Shown: in pieces, positions 34,121 through 41,867 of the stretch
Layout: every line of letters begins with the position of its first letter
Numbering within the stretch: the first letter of the stretch is position 1
NCBI GenBank assembly: GCA_016866755.1
Contig: VGLK01000006.1
Location: 1-49,982 of the forward strand
Source: Candidatus Saccharimonadota bacterium
Lineage (GTDB): Bacteria; Patescibacteriota; Saccharimonadia; Saccharimonadales; Saccharimonadaceae
Direction of reading: 5' to 3'
Length of the DNA: 49,982 nucleotides
Notes under the pieces: model-generated
Databases searched by the model: none
Seen by the model: only the letters and a program-made list of their open reading frames with translations
Told to the model about the DNA's origin: nothing
Program-made: the position numbers and the translations under genes

Positions 34121-34798
34121 ATGCTTGATACCCTTCTCTCTACACTAGCTCCTCACTACTGTTACGGCTGTGGTTTAATAGGTAGTGCGCTATGCCCTAA
34201 TTGTATAAATAACATCATTAATGAACCATTTACGGTGTGTTTTAATTGCGGCAAAACGCTGCCGTGCACTACTCAATTAGCCTGTCAAAATACTATTTCT
34301 GCAAGCTGGTGTGTAGGTGCGCGCGAAGGATTACTGCGCCTATGTATAGATGAATATAAATTCGAAAGCGTGCGGGCCATTGCTAGTTCGCTGGCCGAGC
34401 TTCTTAATCAGCGAATACCGCTATTGCCTTCGTCGGTTGTGGTTACAAATATTCCTACAGCATCTAATCATATCCGCGCACGCAGTTTCGATCATGCAGC
34501 GCTTTTGGCACGATGTTTTGCTAAACGACGAGGATTAATTCACCAAAATTTACTGGAGCGGCGGCATAATTTGTCGCAGCGTGCAGCCGTAAGCCGTGAA
34601 GAACGAGCCTCTCGAGCGGCTAGCGCGTTTTGTGTAACGAGTAATGTAGAAGGGCTAACTATTCTACTACTTGACGACATTGTAACTACAGGCAGTAGTG
34701 TACGAGCGGCGGCGCAGATACTTAAGGCTGCCGGTGCACAGGAGGTGTATGTAGCTGCGGTGGCATACAGTCCGTTACTAAGCCATAAAGAGCCATAA
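34121..34798 (+). CDS. ComF-like phosphoribosyltransferase-family protein
   Basis: The 225-residue protein has an N-terminal cysteine cluster that probably binds zinc (C14, C17, C25, C28, C40, C43) and a C-terminal PRTase fold with the PRPP-loop-like ILLLDDIVTTGSS near residue 190. This is the ComFC/GntX plan, related to DNA uptake in competent bacteria, though the biochemical role of ComF is not fully settled. The ATG at 34121 (MLDTLLSTLAP) was chosen because the cysteines begin soon after; an upstream frame extends to 34001 but runs through the promoter region. It is followed closely by tRNA-Ser. Confidence 0.85.
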   Translation: MLDTLLSTLAPHYCYGCGLIGSALCPNCINNIINEPFTVCFNCGKTLPCTTQLACQNTISASWCVGAREGLLRLCIDEYKFESVRAIASSLAELLNQRIPLLPSSVVVTNIPTASNHIRARSFDHAALLARCFAKRRGLIHQNLLERRHNLSQRAAVSREERASRAASAFCVTSNVEGLTILLLDDIVTTGSSVRAAAQILKAAGAQEVYVAAVAYSPLLSHKEP

Positions 34799-34856
34799 AG
34801 ACTCGACATAGCAGAGGTGGTTTGGTAATATTATAAAGCAACCAACAGGTAACTAC

Positions 34857-34946
34857 GGAGAGGTGCCCGAGTGGTTGAAGGGAACGGTCTTGAAAACCGT
34901 CGTGCCGGCAACGGTACCGAGGGTTCGAATCCCTCTCTCTCCGCCA
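34857..34946 (+). tRNA. tRNA-Ser (anticodon UGA)
   Basis: The acceptor stem GGAGAGG pairs with TCTCTCC (one G-U), the anticodon loop is CTTGAAA so the anticodon is TGA, the variable arm is long as expected for a class II tRNA, and the T arm GAGGG-TTCGAAT-CCCTC is intact. The CCA is encoded. Confidence 0.93.
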
Positions 34947-34984
34947 TAGAAAAACACGCTTGCAATCGCAGCGTGTTTTTCTAT
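34947..34984. terminator. Bidirectional terminator between tRNA-Ser(UGA) and pilin 6
   Basis: ATAGAAAAACACGC and GCGTGTTTTTCTAT form a 14-base-pair stem with a nine- or ten-base loop; T runs occur in the stem on both strands. It lies between the tRNA and the leftward pilin gene stop. Confidence 0.8.
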
Positions 34985-35003
34985 TTCAAGAATGAGTAAG
35001 GCG

Positions 35004-35423
35004 TTAAACGTTGGTGCCACCGGTTGAGTTACCGGTAACAGCCTCTACAACAAAACGCACAATGGCGTAGGCAAAAATTGCCACTACAAGCCCAATGATT
35101 GCATAAAGAATTGTGTTTTTTGCGGCGGTAACCTGATCACTTTTGCCGCCCGACACCACGTAGCGAAGACCACCAATAATAAGCATGATTACGCTAATAA
35201 TACCGATAATAAACAGTAAAATATTGATAATCTGCTGAATAACGCCGCCATCACCGCTAATTTCTGTTGGTACACCAGTTCCTCGTGCGCTTTCAACTCC
35301 ACCTGGCGCACCCGCTTCGTAGTTAAAAGCCTGTGCGGCTTCTGGCACAAGAGCGCTACTTATAAGTGCGAGACTGGCAATTGTGGCTATAACTGCTACT
35401 GTACTTATAATAAACTGTTTCAT
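35004..35423 (-). CDS. VirB2/TrbC-like pilin family protein 6
   Basis: A 139-residue paralogue of pilin 5 on the opposite strand. It has a signal segment (VIATIASLALISSAL, ending AAQA), a short polar stretch (EISGDGGVIQQ) and the two-helix core with the loop YVVSGGKSDQVTAAKNT. It stands alone between two tRNA-Ser genes, with its own -10 (TATACT, 35459-35454 on the minus strand) and AAAGG before the ATG. It may be an alternative pilin subunit (inference). Confidence 0.78.
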   Translation of the reverse strand: MKQFIISTVAVIATIASLALISSALVPEAAQAFNYEAGAPGGVESARGTGVPTEISGDGGVIQQIINILLFIIGIISVIMLIIGGLRYVVSGGKSDQVTAAKNTILYAIIGLVVAIFAYAIVRFVVEAVTGNSTGGTNV

Positions 35424-35519
35424 CTAAAACCTTTCTTTGCGTATTTCTCTATTAGTATAGCAAAAAGACCCTTTAAGTATATACGAATCAGCATTAAATT
35501 ATGTTATACTAACAGAGCT

Positions 35520-35612
35520 GGAGGAGTACCCAAGTGGCTGAAGGGGACGGTTTGCTAAATCGTTAGTCTGGGGAGACCTGGAGCGGGAGTTCGAATCTCC
35601 CCTCCTCCGCCA
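35520..35612 (+). tRNA. tRNA-Ser (anticodon GCU)
   Basis: Acceptor GGAGGAG pairs with CTCCTCC, the anticodon loop is TTGCTAA giving anticodon GCT, the variable arm is long, and the T arm reads GGGAG-TTCGAAT-CTCCC. The CCA is encoded. A TTATACT box ends about ten bases before the 5' end. Confidence 0.93.
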
Positions 35613-35629
35613 AATACAGCAGCCAACTA

Positions 35630-35656
35630 AATACGCATTAATATGGCGTATTTTTT
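35630..35656 (+). terminator. Terminator after tRNA-Ser(GCU)
   Basis: AATACGC (35630-35636) pairs with GCGTATT (35646-35652), followed by a T run to 35656. Confidence 0.7.
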
Positions 35657-35658
35657 AT

Positions 35659-35685
35659 TTGGCAAAATGACGCTCGTGGTATACT
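35659..35685 (+). promoter_or_regulatory. Leaderless promoter of the two-helix protein gene
   Basis: TTGGCA (35659-35664) and extended -10 TGGTATACT (TATACT at 35680-35685) are 15 bases apart. The ATG follows eight bases after the -10. Confidence 0.5.
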
Positions 35686-35693
35686 AGCTATAT

Positions 35694-36308
35694 ATGAATC
35701 CAGATCGACAAAGTAATTACTGGGCGCCGGATGAATCGGCCGAGCCTGAGCTGGCGGTACCGGCAGCAACACTCGGTGTGGACGGTGAAAAAATCGAAAC
35801 AGCATCAAACACTGACTCTAATAGCCAACCTGCCTTGACTAACGACGACACCCCGCTTACATGGGAAGCCCCTGAGTTTATCTTTCGTCCACGCTCGGCA
35901 ATGTGGTACGTATGGTTCACAATTGCCTTGGTAGTAATGTTGTTTGTAGCGATTGTCCTTATGCGCTCAATCACCTTTTCTATCTTGCTGGTTGTTATGG
36001 CGGCAGCAGTTATTATTTACGCCAAGCGCCCACCGGCTATGATTACCTACTCGGTTAGTCTAAAAGAAGGTATTTTTGTTGGCAATAAACTGTATCCGTT
36101 TGAAAATTTTAGAAGTTTTGGTGTGCAGAATGACATGGGGTATTATGCGCTTGTATTTATTCCGACTCAGCGATTTCACCCAAGTCTTACCATGTATTTT
36201 CCCGATGCAATTGGCGAAGAGTTAGTTGATACTGTAGGTGTGCGTCTACCGCTTCAAGATATACACCCCGACGTAATTGATCGAATCATTAGAAAACTAC
36301 ACCTTTAA
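35694..36308 (+). CDS. Two-helix membrane protein of unknown function
   Basis: A 204-residue protein with ~65 polar residues, then two membrane helices (MWYVWFTIALVVMLFVAIVL and ITFSILLVVMAAAVIIYAK) and a C-terminal soluble domain with beta-like strands (ISYSVSLKEGIFV-like, YPFENFRSFGV, YYALVFIPT). The order, two helices then a small beta domain, recalls bacterial PH-like membrane proteins, but I cannot assign the family. An extended -10 (TG-G-TATACT, 35680-35685) ends eight bases before the ATG and there is no ribosome-binding site, so a leaderless mRNA is expected. Confidence 0.65.
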   Translation: MNPDRQSNYWAPDESAEPELAVPAATLGVDGEKIETASNTDSNSQPALTNDDTPLTWEAPEFIFRPRSAMWYVWFTIALVVMLFVAIVLMRSITFSILLVVMAAAVIIYAKRPPAMITYSVSLKEGIFVGNKLYPFENFRSFGVQNDMGYYALVFIPTQRFHPSLTMYFPDAIGEELVDTVGVRLPLQDIHPDVIDRIIRKLHL

Positions 36309-36428
36309 ACTTGCTCTTAAGAGGTGAATCGTGGTATTATAAAATACGTTCCTCGAGCATTTCTCGAGCGAAAGCACCTTCTAGTTATGTGCGGTCATCT
36401 AGTAATTTATTGCTTTATGACTGCGTTT

Positions 36429-36505
36429 GCACCCGTAGCTCAGCTGGATAGAGCGTCGGCTTGCGGAGCCGAAGGCCATAGGTTCGAATCCTGTCGGGTG
36501 TACCA
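36429..36505 (+). tRNA. tRNA-Arg (anticodon GCG)
   Basis: Acceptor GCACCCG pairs with CGGGTGT (one G-U), the anticodon stem TCGGC/GCCGA holds the loop TTGCGGA giving anticodon GCG, and the T arm has GGTTCGAATCC. The CCA is encoded. Length 77. Confidence 0.92.
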
Positions 36506-36512
36506 ATAAAAC

Positions 36513-36541
36513 AGACTCACTTTTTAAGTGGGTCTATTTTA
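36513..36541 (+). terminator. Terminator after tRNA-Arg
   Basis: AGACTCACTT pairs with AAGTGGGTCT (10 pairs including one G-U, three-base loop), followed by ATTTTAT. Confidence 0.65.
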
Positions 36542-36607
36542 TATAGAGAGGCTAAGTAATCTGTTGAGTACGGTGCGCTTAGTCGCAAAAAAGTATTACA
36601 AACAATA

Positions 36608-36639
36608 AAAAATAAGCACCGCGTTATGCAGTGCTTATT
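36608..36639 (-). terminator. Terminator of the 76-residue protein gene
   Basis: AATAAGCAC (36611-36619) pairs with GTGCTTATT (36631-36639). Reading leftward, T-rich sequence follows. It is 16 bases past the stop at 36655. Confidence 0.75.
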
Positions 36640-36654
36640 TTAAATGCTTAGGTG

Positions 36655-36885
36655 CTATTGCATTCGTTCTACAGCATCAGATGCACGATTAGCCGTTCCC
36701 TCGGCTTCCCCTGCTTGATCAAGTGCCATGATAGAGAGTGCTAGTGCAATTACCGATGCGATCAGCGCAAGTGTAGATAGTAATTTTGCCACCTTAGCAT
36801 CAGAGTGTGCCTCGTGAACATCTTTGCGAAGTTCGTTGTTGCTTGTGTGGTGATAGTTATTGTCGTTACTGTATGAGTCTGCCAT
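36655..36885 (-). CDS. Small single-helix membrane protein, 76 residues
   Basis: A 76-residue protein with a polar, His/Asn-rich N-terminus (~28 residues), one membrane helix (LLSTLALIASVIALALSIM) and a short acidic tail. No family is recognised. It has an unusually good ribosome-binding site (AAGGAGGTC with a suitable gap to the ATG) and its own terminator, so it is a real, well-translated single-gene unit. Confidence 0.7.
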   Translation of the reverse strand: MADSYSNDNNYHHTSNNELRKDVHEAHSDAKVAKLLSTLALIASVIALALSIMALDQAGEAEGTANRASDAVERMQ

Positions 36886-36988
36886 TGTTGACCTCCTTAA
36901 TTGCTATCGTAACTAAAACTATAGAGTATTTAAGTTAAAGGTATTGTAATTATTTTAACATTTAGGCACATTGCTTTTATGTAAACTG

Positions 36989-37357
36989 CTAAACCTGAGG
37001 TTCAATATATTCTTGCGCATCATCAGGTAAATAGTCGGGATATGACTGGACTGCATTGCCAGCAAACATAACGGCCACCACAAAGAAAATAATTGCCAGC
37101 GCAATAAGAATAAGCGAAATTAAGGTGGTAATTCCACCCATAATAATGCCGGCTATAGCAAGGCCACGGTCATTTTTATTGCGGCGAAGGCCAATCCAGC
37201 CAAAAATAACCGCTGGCAAGCCGGTAATTATAAGTGGTCCAGTAAGCGAGATTGCTCCAAGAATAAGCGAGGCAATGGCGAAGCCACTACTCTGCGGGGT
37301 GTTAGTGGTAGTTTGCGGAGTTTGTGGTGCTTCAGGAGTTGGTGCGGGTGTTGTCAT
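36989..37357 (-). CDS. DUF4190-like small membrane protein
   Basis: The 122-residue protein has a Thr/Pro/Gln-rich N-terminus (24 residues), then two helices with the pattern GFAIASLILGAISL, LPAVIFGWIGL, a basic RRNKNDRGLAIAG loop and IIMGGITTLISLILIALAIIFF. This GLAIAG-centred arrangement is that of DUF4190 membrane proteins, whose function is unknown. A minus-strand TATACT (37369-37364) ends six bases before the ATG, so the mRNA should be leaderless. Confidence 0.75.
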   Translation of the reverse strand: MTTPAPTPEAPQTPQTTTNTPQSSGFAIASLILGAISLTGPLIITGLPAVIFGWIGLRRNKNDRGLAIAGIIMGGITTLISLILIALAIIFFVVAVMFAGNAVQSYPDYLPDDAQEYIEPQV

Positions 37358-37421
37358 GGCTATAGTATACCACTGCTAGAGTTGAGCGTAAAAACTTGCT
37401 ATACTTAAAAACGAACAATTT

Positions 37422-37509
37422 GGAGAGGTGCAGGAGTGGTTGAACTGGCTTGTCTCGAAAACAAGTGTGCCGCAAGGTACCGAGGGTTCGAATCCCTCTC
37501 TCTCCGCCA
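37422..37509 (+). tRNA. tRNA-Ser (anticodon CGA)
   Basis: Acceptor GGAGAGG pairs with TCTCTCC, the anticodon loop CTCGAAA gives anticodon CGA, and a long variable arm and standard T arm follow. CCA is encoded. Its 3' third is identical to tRNA-Ser(UGA). TATACT at 37400-37405 is a likely -10. Confidence 0.93.
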
Positions 37510-37514
37510 TAAAC

Positions 37515-38003
37515 TTATTTAGTCGACGTACGTTCGGCTTTTTTTGTCTGTTGATTGGTTAAAGTGGCCGATATTGAAGCATATTCTTTATGAAGTCCAC
37601 CAGAGGTTTGTATAAAATTTTCCAAAAATGGACTACGGCGATAGCGGACAAGATCAAACACAACGCGCCCCACTAAAAGCGGGTACGGGGTACGCACAGT
37701 TTCAGCCACCTCTTGCACATGAGAGATAAACTCTTTTGTAACCTTTTGCTGTTCAAGACTTAAGTTGGGGTGTAATAATTTACTTATGATATAACCAGCT
37801 AGCAGTACAATGCCGATAACTCCCGCCACTACAACTAACGGGATAAGTAAAAGCCAAAATAACTCATGTACGTGAGTAGCCAAAAGCCAAACAATTCCAC
37901 CAAATGCTGTTACCGCGGCAAGATAAATAAAAAATAACGGCACTACAAACGACAGTACAAGCTGCGATGCGATCGCTCGAACGGCAAAGATGTGTGGTTT
38001 CAT
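37515..38003 (-). CDS. Membrane protein of unknown function, 162 residues
   Basis: A 162-residue protein with an amphipathic start, two long membrane helices (LVLSFVVPLFFIYLAAVTAF-type and LFWLLLIPLVVVAGVIGIVL) and a basic C-terminal region with the pattern VTKEFISHVQEVAETV. I do not recognise the family. A minus-strand TATAAT (38016-38011) ends seven bases before the ATG, so it appears leaderless. The gene is divergent from the HIT gene with a 28-base gap, and the two promoters overlap. Confidence 0.65.
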   Translation of the reverse strand: MKPHIFAVRAIASQLVLSFVVPLFFIYLAAVTAFGGIVWLLATHVHELFWLLLIPLVVVAGVIGIVLLAGYIISKLLHPNLSLEQQKVTKEFISHVQEVAETVRTPYPLLVGRVVFDLVRYRRSPFLENFIQTSGGLHKEYASISATLTNQQTKKAERTSTK

Positions 38004-38010
38004 AGTTGCT

Positions 38011-38025
38011 ATTATACGCTACAAT
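38011..38025. promoter_or_regulatory. Overlapping divergent -10 boxes for two leaderless genes
   Basis: TATAAT on the minus strand (38016-38011) serves the gene starting at 38003; TACAAT on the plus strand (38020-38025) serves the HIT gene at 38032. With normal spacing each -35 would lie in the first codons of the other gene. Confidence 0.5.
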
Positions 38026-38031
38026 AGAGGT

Positions 38032-38430
38032 ATGAAGAGCGAAAAAAGCATATTTACTAAAATTATTGATGGCGAAATTCCGGCTCATAAAATTTATGAA
38101 GATGACCGGGTGTTGGCCTTTCTTGATATCCATCCGCAGACCGAAGGTCATACGCTGGTAGTGCCAAAAACTCCGGTCGATCACCTGTGGGATATGGAAG
38201 ATGGCGACTACAGCTACCTTATGCACATAGCGAAACGTATCGGCGGTCATATAAAAGGAACGCTACATGTGCCGCGTGTGGGCCTTGTGGTGGAAGGCTT
38301 TGGTGTGCCGCACGTGCATGTACACCTTATTCCGCTTTATAACAGCGAAGATTTAAAAAAGCCACAAGATCTTTTAGGTGAACCGGACCACGGTGCGCTG
38401 GCCCAAATGGCGTCATCCCTAGCGTTGTAA
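38032..38430 (+). CDS. HIT family nucleotide-binding hydrolase
   Basis: The 132-residue protein has the HIT fold: IFTKIIDGEIPAHKIYEDD at the N-terminus, HTLVVPKTPVDHL near 40, and the catalytic triad PHVHVHLIPLY near 100. HIT proteins hydrolyse dinucleoside phosphates or nucleotidyl adducts. The ATG at 38032 has TACAAT six bases upstream. The stop overlaps the rlmH start by one base, so the pair forms an operon. Confidence 0.9.
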   Translation: MKSEKSIFTKIIDGEIPAHKIYEDDRVLAFLDIHPQTEGHTLVVPKTPVDHLWDMEDGDYSYLMHIAKRIGGHIKGTLHVPRVGLVVEGFGVPHVHVHLIPLYNSEDLKKPQDLLGEPDHGALAQMASSLAL

Positions 38431-38888
38431 TGGCAATCTCTATTATTGCAGTTGGCAAACGACATGAACCATGGCTGGTTGATGGCATAGAGCGTTTTGC
38501 TCAGCGACTGCGCACTCCCTATGCAGTTGAATGGCGACTTTTAACCCACAGCCTTAGTGATGGTGATAGAGCGCGCGAGGAGGAATCGACACGTATATTA
38601 GCTACGCTGAATGATCGAGCATTTGTAGTGTTATTAGATGAACGTGGCACTAACCTTACCTCTCCGGCGTTTTCAGATACATTAAGCGATGCTTTTAACG
38701 ACGGACGTGAAGTGGTGTGTGTAATTGGTGGAGCATACGGTGTGAACGAGGCGGTGTGTGCGCGAGCCAATCTGGTGTGGTCGCTTTCTAGATTGGTATT
38801 TCCGCATCAATTAGTGCGGCTACTTGTAGTTGAGCAGTTATATAGGGCTCAAGAAATCGCTAAAGGTTCAAAATACCATCACCAATAA
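38430..38888 (+). CDS. rlmH: 23S rRNA pseudouridine-1915 N3-methyltransferase RlmH
   Basis: The 152-residue protein matches RlmH (YbeA, SPOUT class): SIIAVGKRHEPWL at the start, VVLLDERGTNLTS near 69, CVIGGAYGVNEAV near 93 and the C-terminal LLVVEQLYRAQEIAKGSKYHH. It methylates a pseudouridine in helix 69 of 23S rRNA with SAM. Size is typical. It is coupled to the HIT gene. Confidence 0.92.
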   Translation: MAISIIAVGKRHEPWLVDGIERFAQRLRTPYAVEWRLLTHSLSDGDRAREEESTRILATLNDRAFVVLLDERGTNLTSPAFSDTLSDAFNDGREVVCVIGGAYGVNEAVCARANLVWSLSRLVFPHQLVRLLVVEQLYRAQEIAKGSKYHHQ

Positions 38889-38910
38889 AAAATAAACTAA
38901 TGCTACAATA

Positions 38911-38939
38911 TTGACAATTTTAAAAGCTTGTGCTAATAT
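38911..38939 (+). promoter_or_regulatory. Near-consensus sigma70 promoter
   Basis: Perfect TTGACA (38911-38916), 17-base spacer, TAATAT (38934-38939). It would drive the 104-residue protein gene with a leader of about 54 bases, which ends with a purine-rich AAAAGAGAG ribosome site. Confidence 0.7.
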
Positions 38940-38999
38940 AAGCATATTACCCTAATGCGGTAGCAATAAAACAAACACACCTTAAAGAAAAGAGAGTAC

Positions 39000-39314
39000 A
39001 TGAACACCATTGCCCTTTCGCTTGCCTCTATGTTGGTAAGCTTTATGACAATCGGCGGCCTATTTATCCACGAAACAAGCATTGACGCGTCGCTTAGAAC
39101 GGCGGTGCGTAAAGCAAACGTTTCGCAGCTTGATGACGGTGGTTCGGTAAAGTTTGGCTCACAGCCGCATACGCACCCCGATCACAACCCACTTAAGCAC
39201 CTGCGTCAAGCTCAGGCGGAACGCACCCCAGCCCGAAGCGAAAAGCGATTTATGTCTGCAAAACGCGACACTCGTACGCTTTCTCCCTTTGATAGCTTTC
39301 TGTTGCAAGTCTAA
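39000..39314 (+). CDS. Small protein with N-terminal membrane helix, unknown function
   Basis: A 104-residue protein with a hydrophobic N-terminus (LSLASMLVSFMTIGGLF), then a basic, His-rich soluble region (SQPHTHPDHNPLKHL). No family is recognised. A near-consensus promoter and a reasonable ribosome site support it as a real gene. It converges with valS, three bases apart. Confidence 0.6.
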   Translation: MNTIALSLASMLVSFMTIGGLFIHETSIDASLRTAVRKANVSQLDDGGSVKFGSQPHTHPDHNPLKHLRQAQAERTPARSEKRFMSAKRDTRTLSPFDSFLLQV

Positions 39315-39317
39315 CGG

Positions 39318-41867
39318 TTAAGAGATAACCGACAATTCATTTACAAGGCGTTCAATCGTCGCCTCGGTAGCTGCCAGCTCATCTTGTGTTTCTTTTACAA
39401 GATGGGTTGGCGCTTTTTCTAAGTAGCTTTTGTTTTCTAAACGTGCTTTTAATTTTTCTGCCGCAGTACGAGTTTGAGCTAGGCGAACCTCAAGGTTAGA
39501 CTGATGCTCGTAAAGTGTATCGGCGTCAATGTCAATCCAAGCTTCGCGATTAGAATTTGCAAGGCGAAGTCCTCGTGGGGTGTCGGTGTAGCAAACCGCT
39601 TCGAGTTTAATAAGATGTCGCAGCACTTCCCTGTTGTCATCTATAAGCCCATCGTTTTCGTAAAGTAGCGTGTAGCGACGCCCAGATGGCAAATCGGCAA
39701 TTACATAGCGTGCCTCGCCCACTAGCTCTTGTACGCGCTCAAATGCGCTTGCAGCAATATCATCGTAGTCGTTGGCGGTTGGCCACGATTCGGTAATAAG
39801 TAAGCCTGTAGTAAAATTAAGCGACTGCCAAATAGTTTCGGTAACAAAGGGTGCAAATGGGTGTGCCAGTTTAAGACAGGTTGAAAGCACCCACGAGAGC
39901 ATTTCATTATTCGGATTTATCTTTGACGCTTCAACGTACCAGTCGGCAACGTCATCCCAAATAACGTGATACATGGTTTCAATCGCTTCAGAGAAACGAT
40001 AGTTTTGAAGGTGAGTTTCGATATCTTGGGCGGCAGTATTTAGTTGTCGAATAATCCAGTGGTCGGCGGTTGAGGACGGCTGAAGCTCGCCGATCACATG
40101 GTTGTCGCCAATCTTATCTTCAATAAAGCGAGCAATATTCCAGAGCTTATTGCAAAAGTTACGTCCGGCAATTACTTTGCTGGTAGCGAAAGCCTGATCT
40201 TGACCTGCACTACGGTTAGACACGACGCCAATTCGCAGAGCGTCGGAACCGTACTCGCTAAGCACTTCCATTGGGTTAATTACATTCCCCTTACTTTTGC
40301 TCATCTTTTGATTGTGCTCATCGTTTACAAGACCGTTAAGATACACATGTTTAAACGGCACTTGATCGGTGGCATATAGGCCAAGCATAAGCATGCGGCC
40401 AACCCACTGATACAAAATATCGGCGCCAGTTTCCATAACGCTGAGCGGATAAAAGCGCTTTAATTCACCGGCGTTAAGGTAGTCGGTGGTAATAAATGGC
40501 CACTGACCGGAACTAAACCAAGTGTCAAAAGTGTCCTCTTCTCGTTTATACGTTGTTCCGTTAACAACAATGGTCTTTTCTTCGACTCGCTCGTCATAAA
40601 TCCAGTCGTCGGGGTTAACGATGCTTTGAAAGGCGGGAATTGGAATGCCCCACGGAATTTGACGGCTAATATTCCAGTCGTGAACGTTGTCAAAGTACTG
40701 CGCCAGTGCTTTGGCGCGAGACGCTGGAGTGAAGGTCACTTCCCCGCTCTCAATTGCCTGCTTTGCCCGCTTGGCAAGCGGCTTAATGCGAATAAACCAC
40801 TGGTCTTTTACGAGTGGTTCGATTACATTTTTACATTTGTAACAGTGTCCAACGCTATGCTCAAGTTCAGACTCACCGCGCAAAAGCTCGGCAGCTTTTA
40901 ATGCGCCAAGTATACGAACGCGTGCTTCGCTAGCGGTCAGACCGGCAAACTGACTTGGTACATTTACCATGCGTCCGTCAAAGCCAATCACCTGTAAAAC
41001 TTCAAGGTTGTGACGCTGCCCTATTTCAAAATCATTCGGATCGTGACCCGGCGTTACTTTAAGCGCACCAGTGCCATAAGCGGCATCTACGTACTCATCG
41101 GCAATAATTGGTATCTCGCGCTCTAAGATTGGTAATAGAACCCGTGTACCAATAAGGTGTTTGTAGCGTTCATCATCGGGGTGAACGGCAATGGCGGTGT
41201 CGCCTAAAAGCGTTTCTGGTCGTGTTGTAGCAATTACAATCTCACCAATTTTATCGAGGGTTGGATAGGCGATTTTCCATAGCTTACCCTTTTCGTTACT
41301 GTATTCTACCTCAATGTCTGAAAAGCTAGTTTGATGAGTTGTACAGAAATTAACTATACGCTCACCCCTGTGAATAAGACCATCATTCCACATTTTTTGA
41401 AATGTGCTGTACACGGTTGAAATGACTTTCTCGTCTAATGTAAAAGTTAAATTCTCCCATGAGGCACTTGCACCAAGCGCTCGAAGCTGTAACTCCATAA
41501 TACCGCGTTTCGAGGCTACAAAATCCCACACCTGAGAATAGAGTTGTTCTCGGGTGAAATCAAAACGACTTTTGCCTTGCCGCTCCATTTCGCGCTCAAA
41601 TACCACCCATGTCTCAAATCCGGCATGGTCGGCACCGGGAATGTAGAGCGCGTCCCTTCCCTTCATACGGTGGTAACGTACTAATATATCCTGAAGACCA
41701 GTGATGAACGCATGCCCAAGATGAAGATTGCCGTTAGCATTTGGCGGGGGCATAACAACCGAATACGGCTCGCCAGTTCCTCGTGACTTAAAAGCACCGC
41801 TTGTCTCCCAAAGGGCGTAAATATCGGGTTCGTAATTATTTGGTTCGTATGATTTAGCGAGTTTCAT
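39318..41867 (-). CDS. valS: Valyl-tRNA synthetase
   Basis: The 849-residue class I synthetase has the HIGH-type motif NGNLHLGHAF at about 45-54, the large editing domain (TTRPETLLGDTAIAVHPDD, then AAYGTGALKVTPGHDPND), GADILYQWVGRM, and the KMSKSKGNV motif. An anticodon-binding domain and the valine-type C-terminal coiled-coil arm follow. It charges tRNA-Val and clears threonine. Length is within the usual range. A leader of about 115 bases containing small hairpins lies upstream (41868-41990). Confidence 0.96.
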   Translation of the reverse strand: MKLAKSYEPNNYEPDIYALWETSGAFKSRGTGEPYSVVMPPPNANGNLHLGHAFITGLQDILVRYHRMKGRDALYIPGADHAGFETWVVFEREMERQGKSRFDFTREQLYSQVWDFVASKRGIMELQLRALGASASWENLTFTLDEKVISTVYSTFQKMWNDGLIHRGERIVNFCTTHQTSFSDIEVEYSNEKGKLWKIAYPTLDKIGEIVIATTRPETLLGDTAIAVHPDDERYKHLIGTRVLLPILEREIPIIADEYVDAAYGTGALKVTPGHDPNDFEIGQRHNLEVLQVIGFDGRMVNVPSQFAGLTASEARVRILGALKAAELLRGESELEHSVGHCYKCKNVIEPLVKDQWFIRIKPLAKRAKQAIESGEVTFTPASRAKALAQYFDNVHDWNISRQIPWGIPIPAFQSIVNPDDWIYDERVEEKTIVVNGTTYKREEDTFDTWFSSGQWPFITTDYLNAGELKRFYPLSVMETGADILYQWVGRMLMLGLYATDQVPFKHVYLNGLVNDEHNQKMSKSKGNVINPMEVLSEYGSDALRIGVVSNRSAGQDQAFATSKVIAGRNFCNKLWNIARFIEDKIGDNHVIGELQPSSTADHWIIRQLNTAAQDIETHLQNYRFSEAIETMYHVIWDDVADWYVEASKINPNNEMLSWVLSTCLKLAHPFAPFVTETIWQSLNFTTGLLITESWPTANDYDDIAASAFERVQELVGEARYVIADLPSGRRYTLLYENDGLIDDNREVLRHLIKLEAVCYTDTPRGLRLANSNREAWIDIDADTLYEHQSNLEVRLAQTRTAAEKLKARLENKSYLEKAPTHLVKETQDELAATEATIERLVNELSVIS

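Noticed and set aside
36324-36509. Reading frame over the tRNA-Arg gene.
   Set aside because: It covers a complete tRNA and its upstream region and has no protein features.
34914-37510. Direct repeat of over 30 bases that might be att sites of an integrated element.
   Set aside because: It is the shared T arm and acceptor of two tRNA-Ser genes. No integrase lies between them, so tRNA similarity is the simpler reason.
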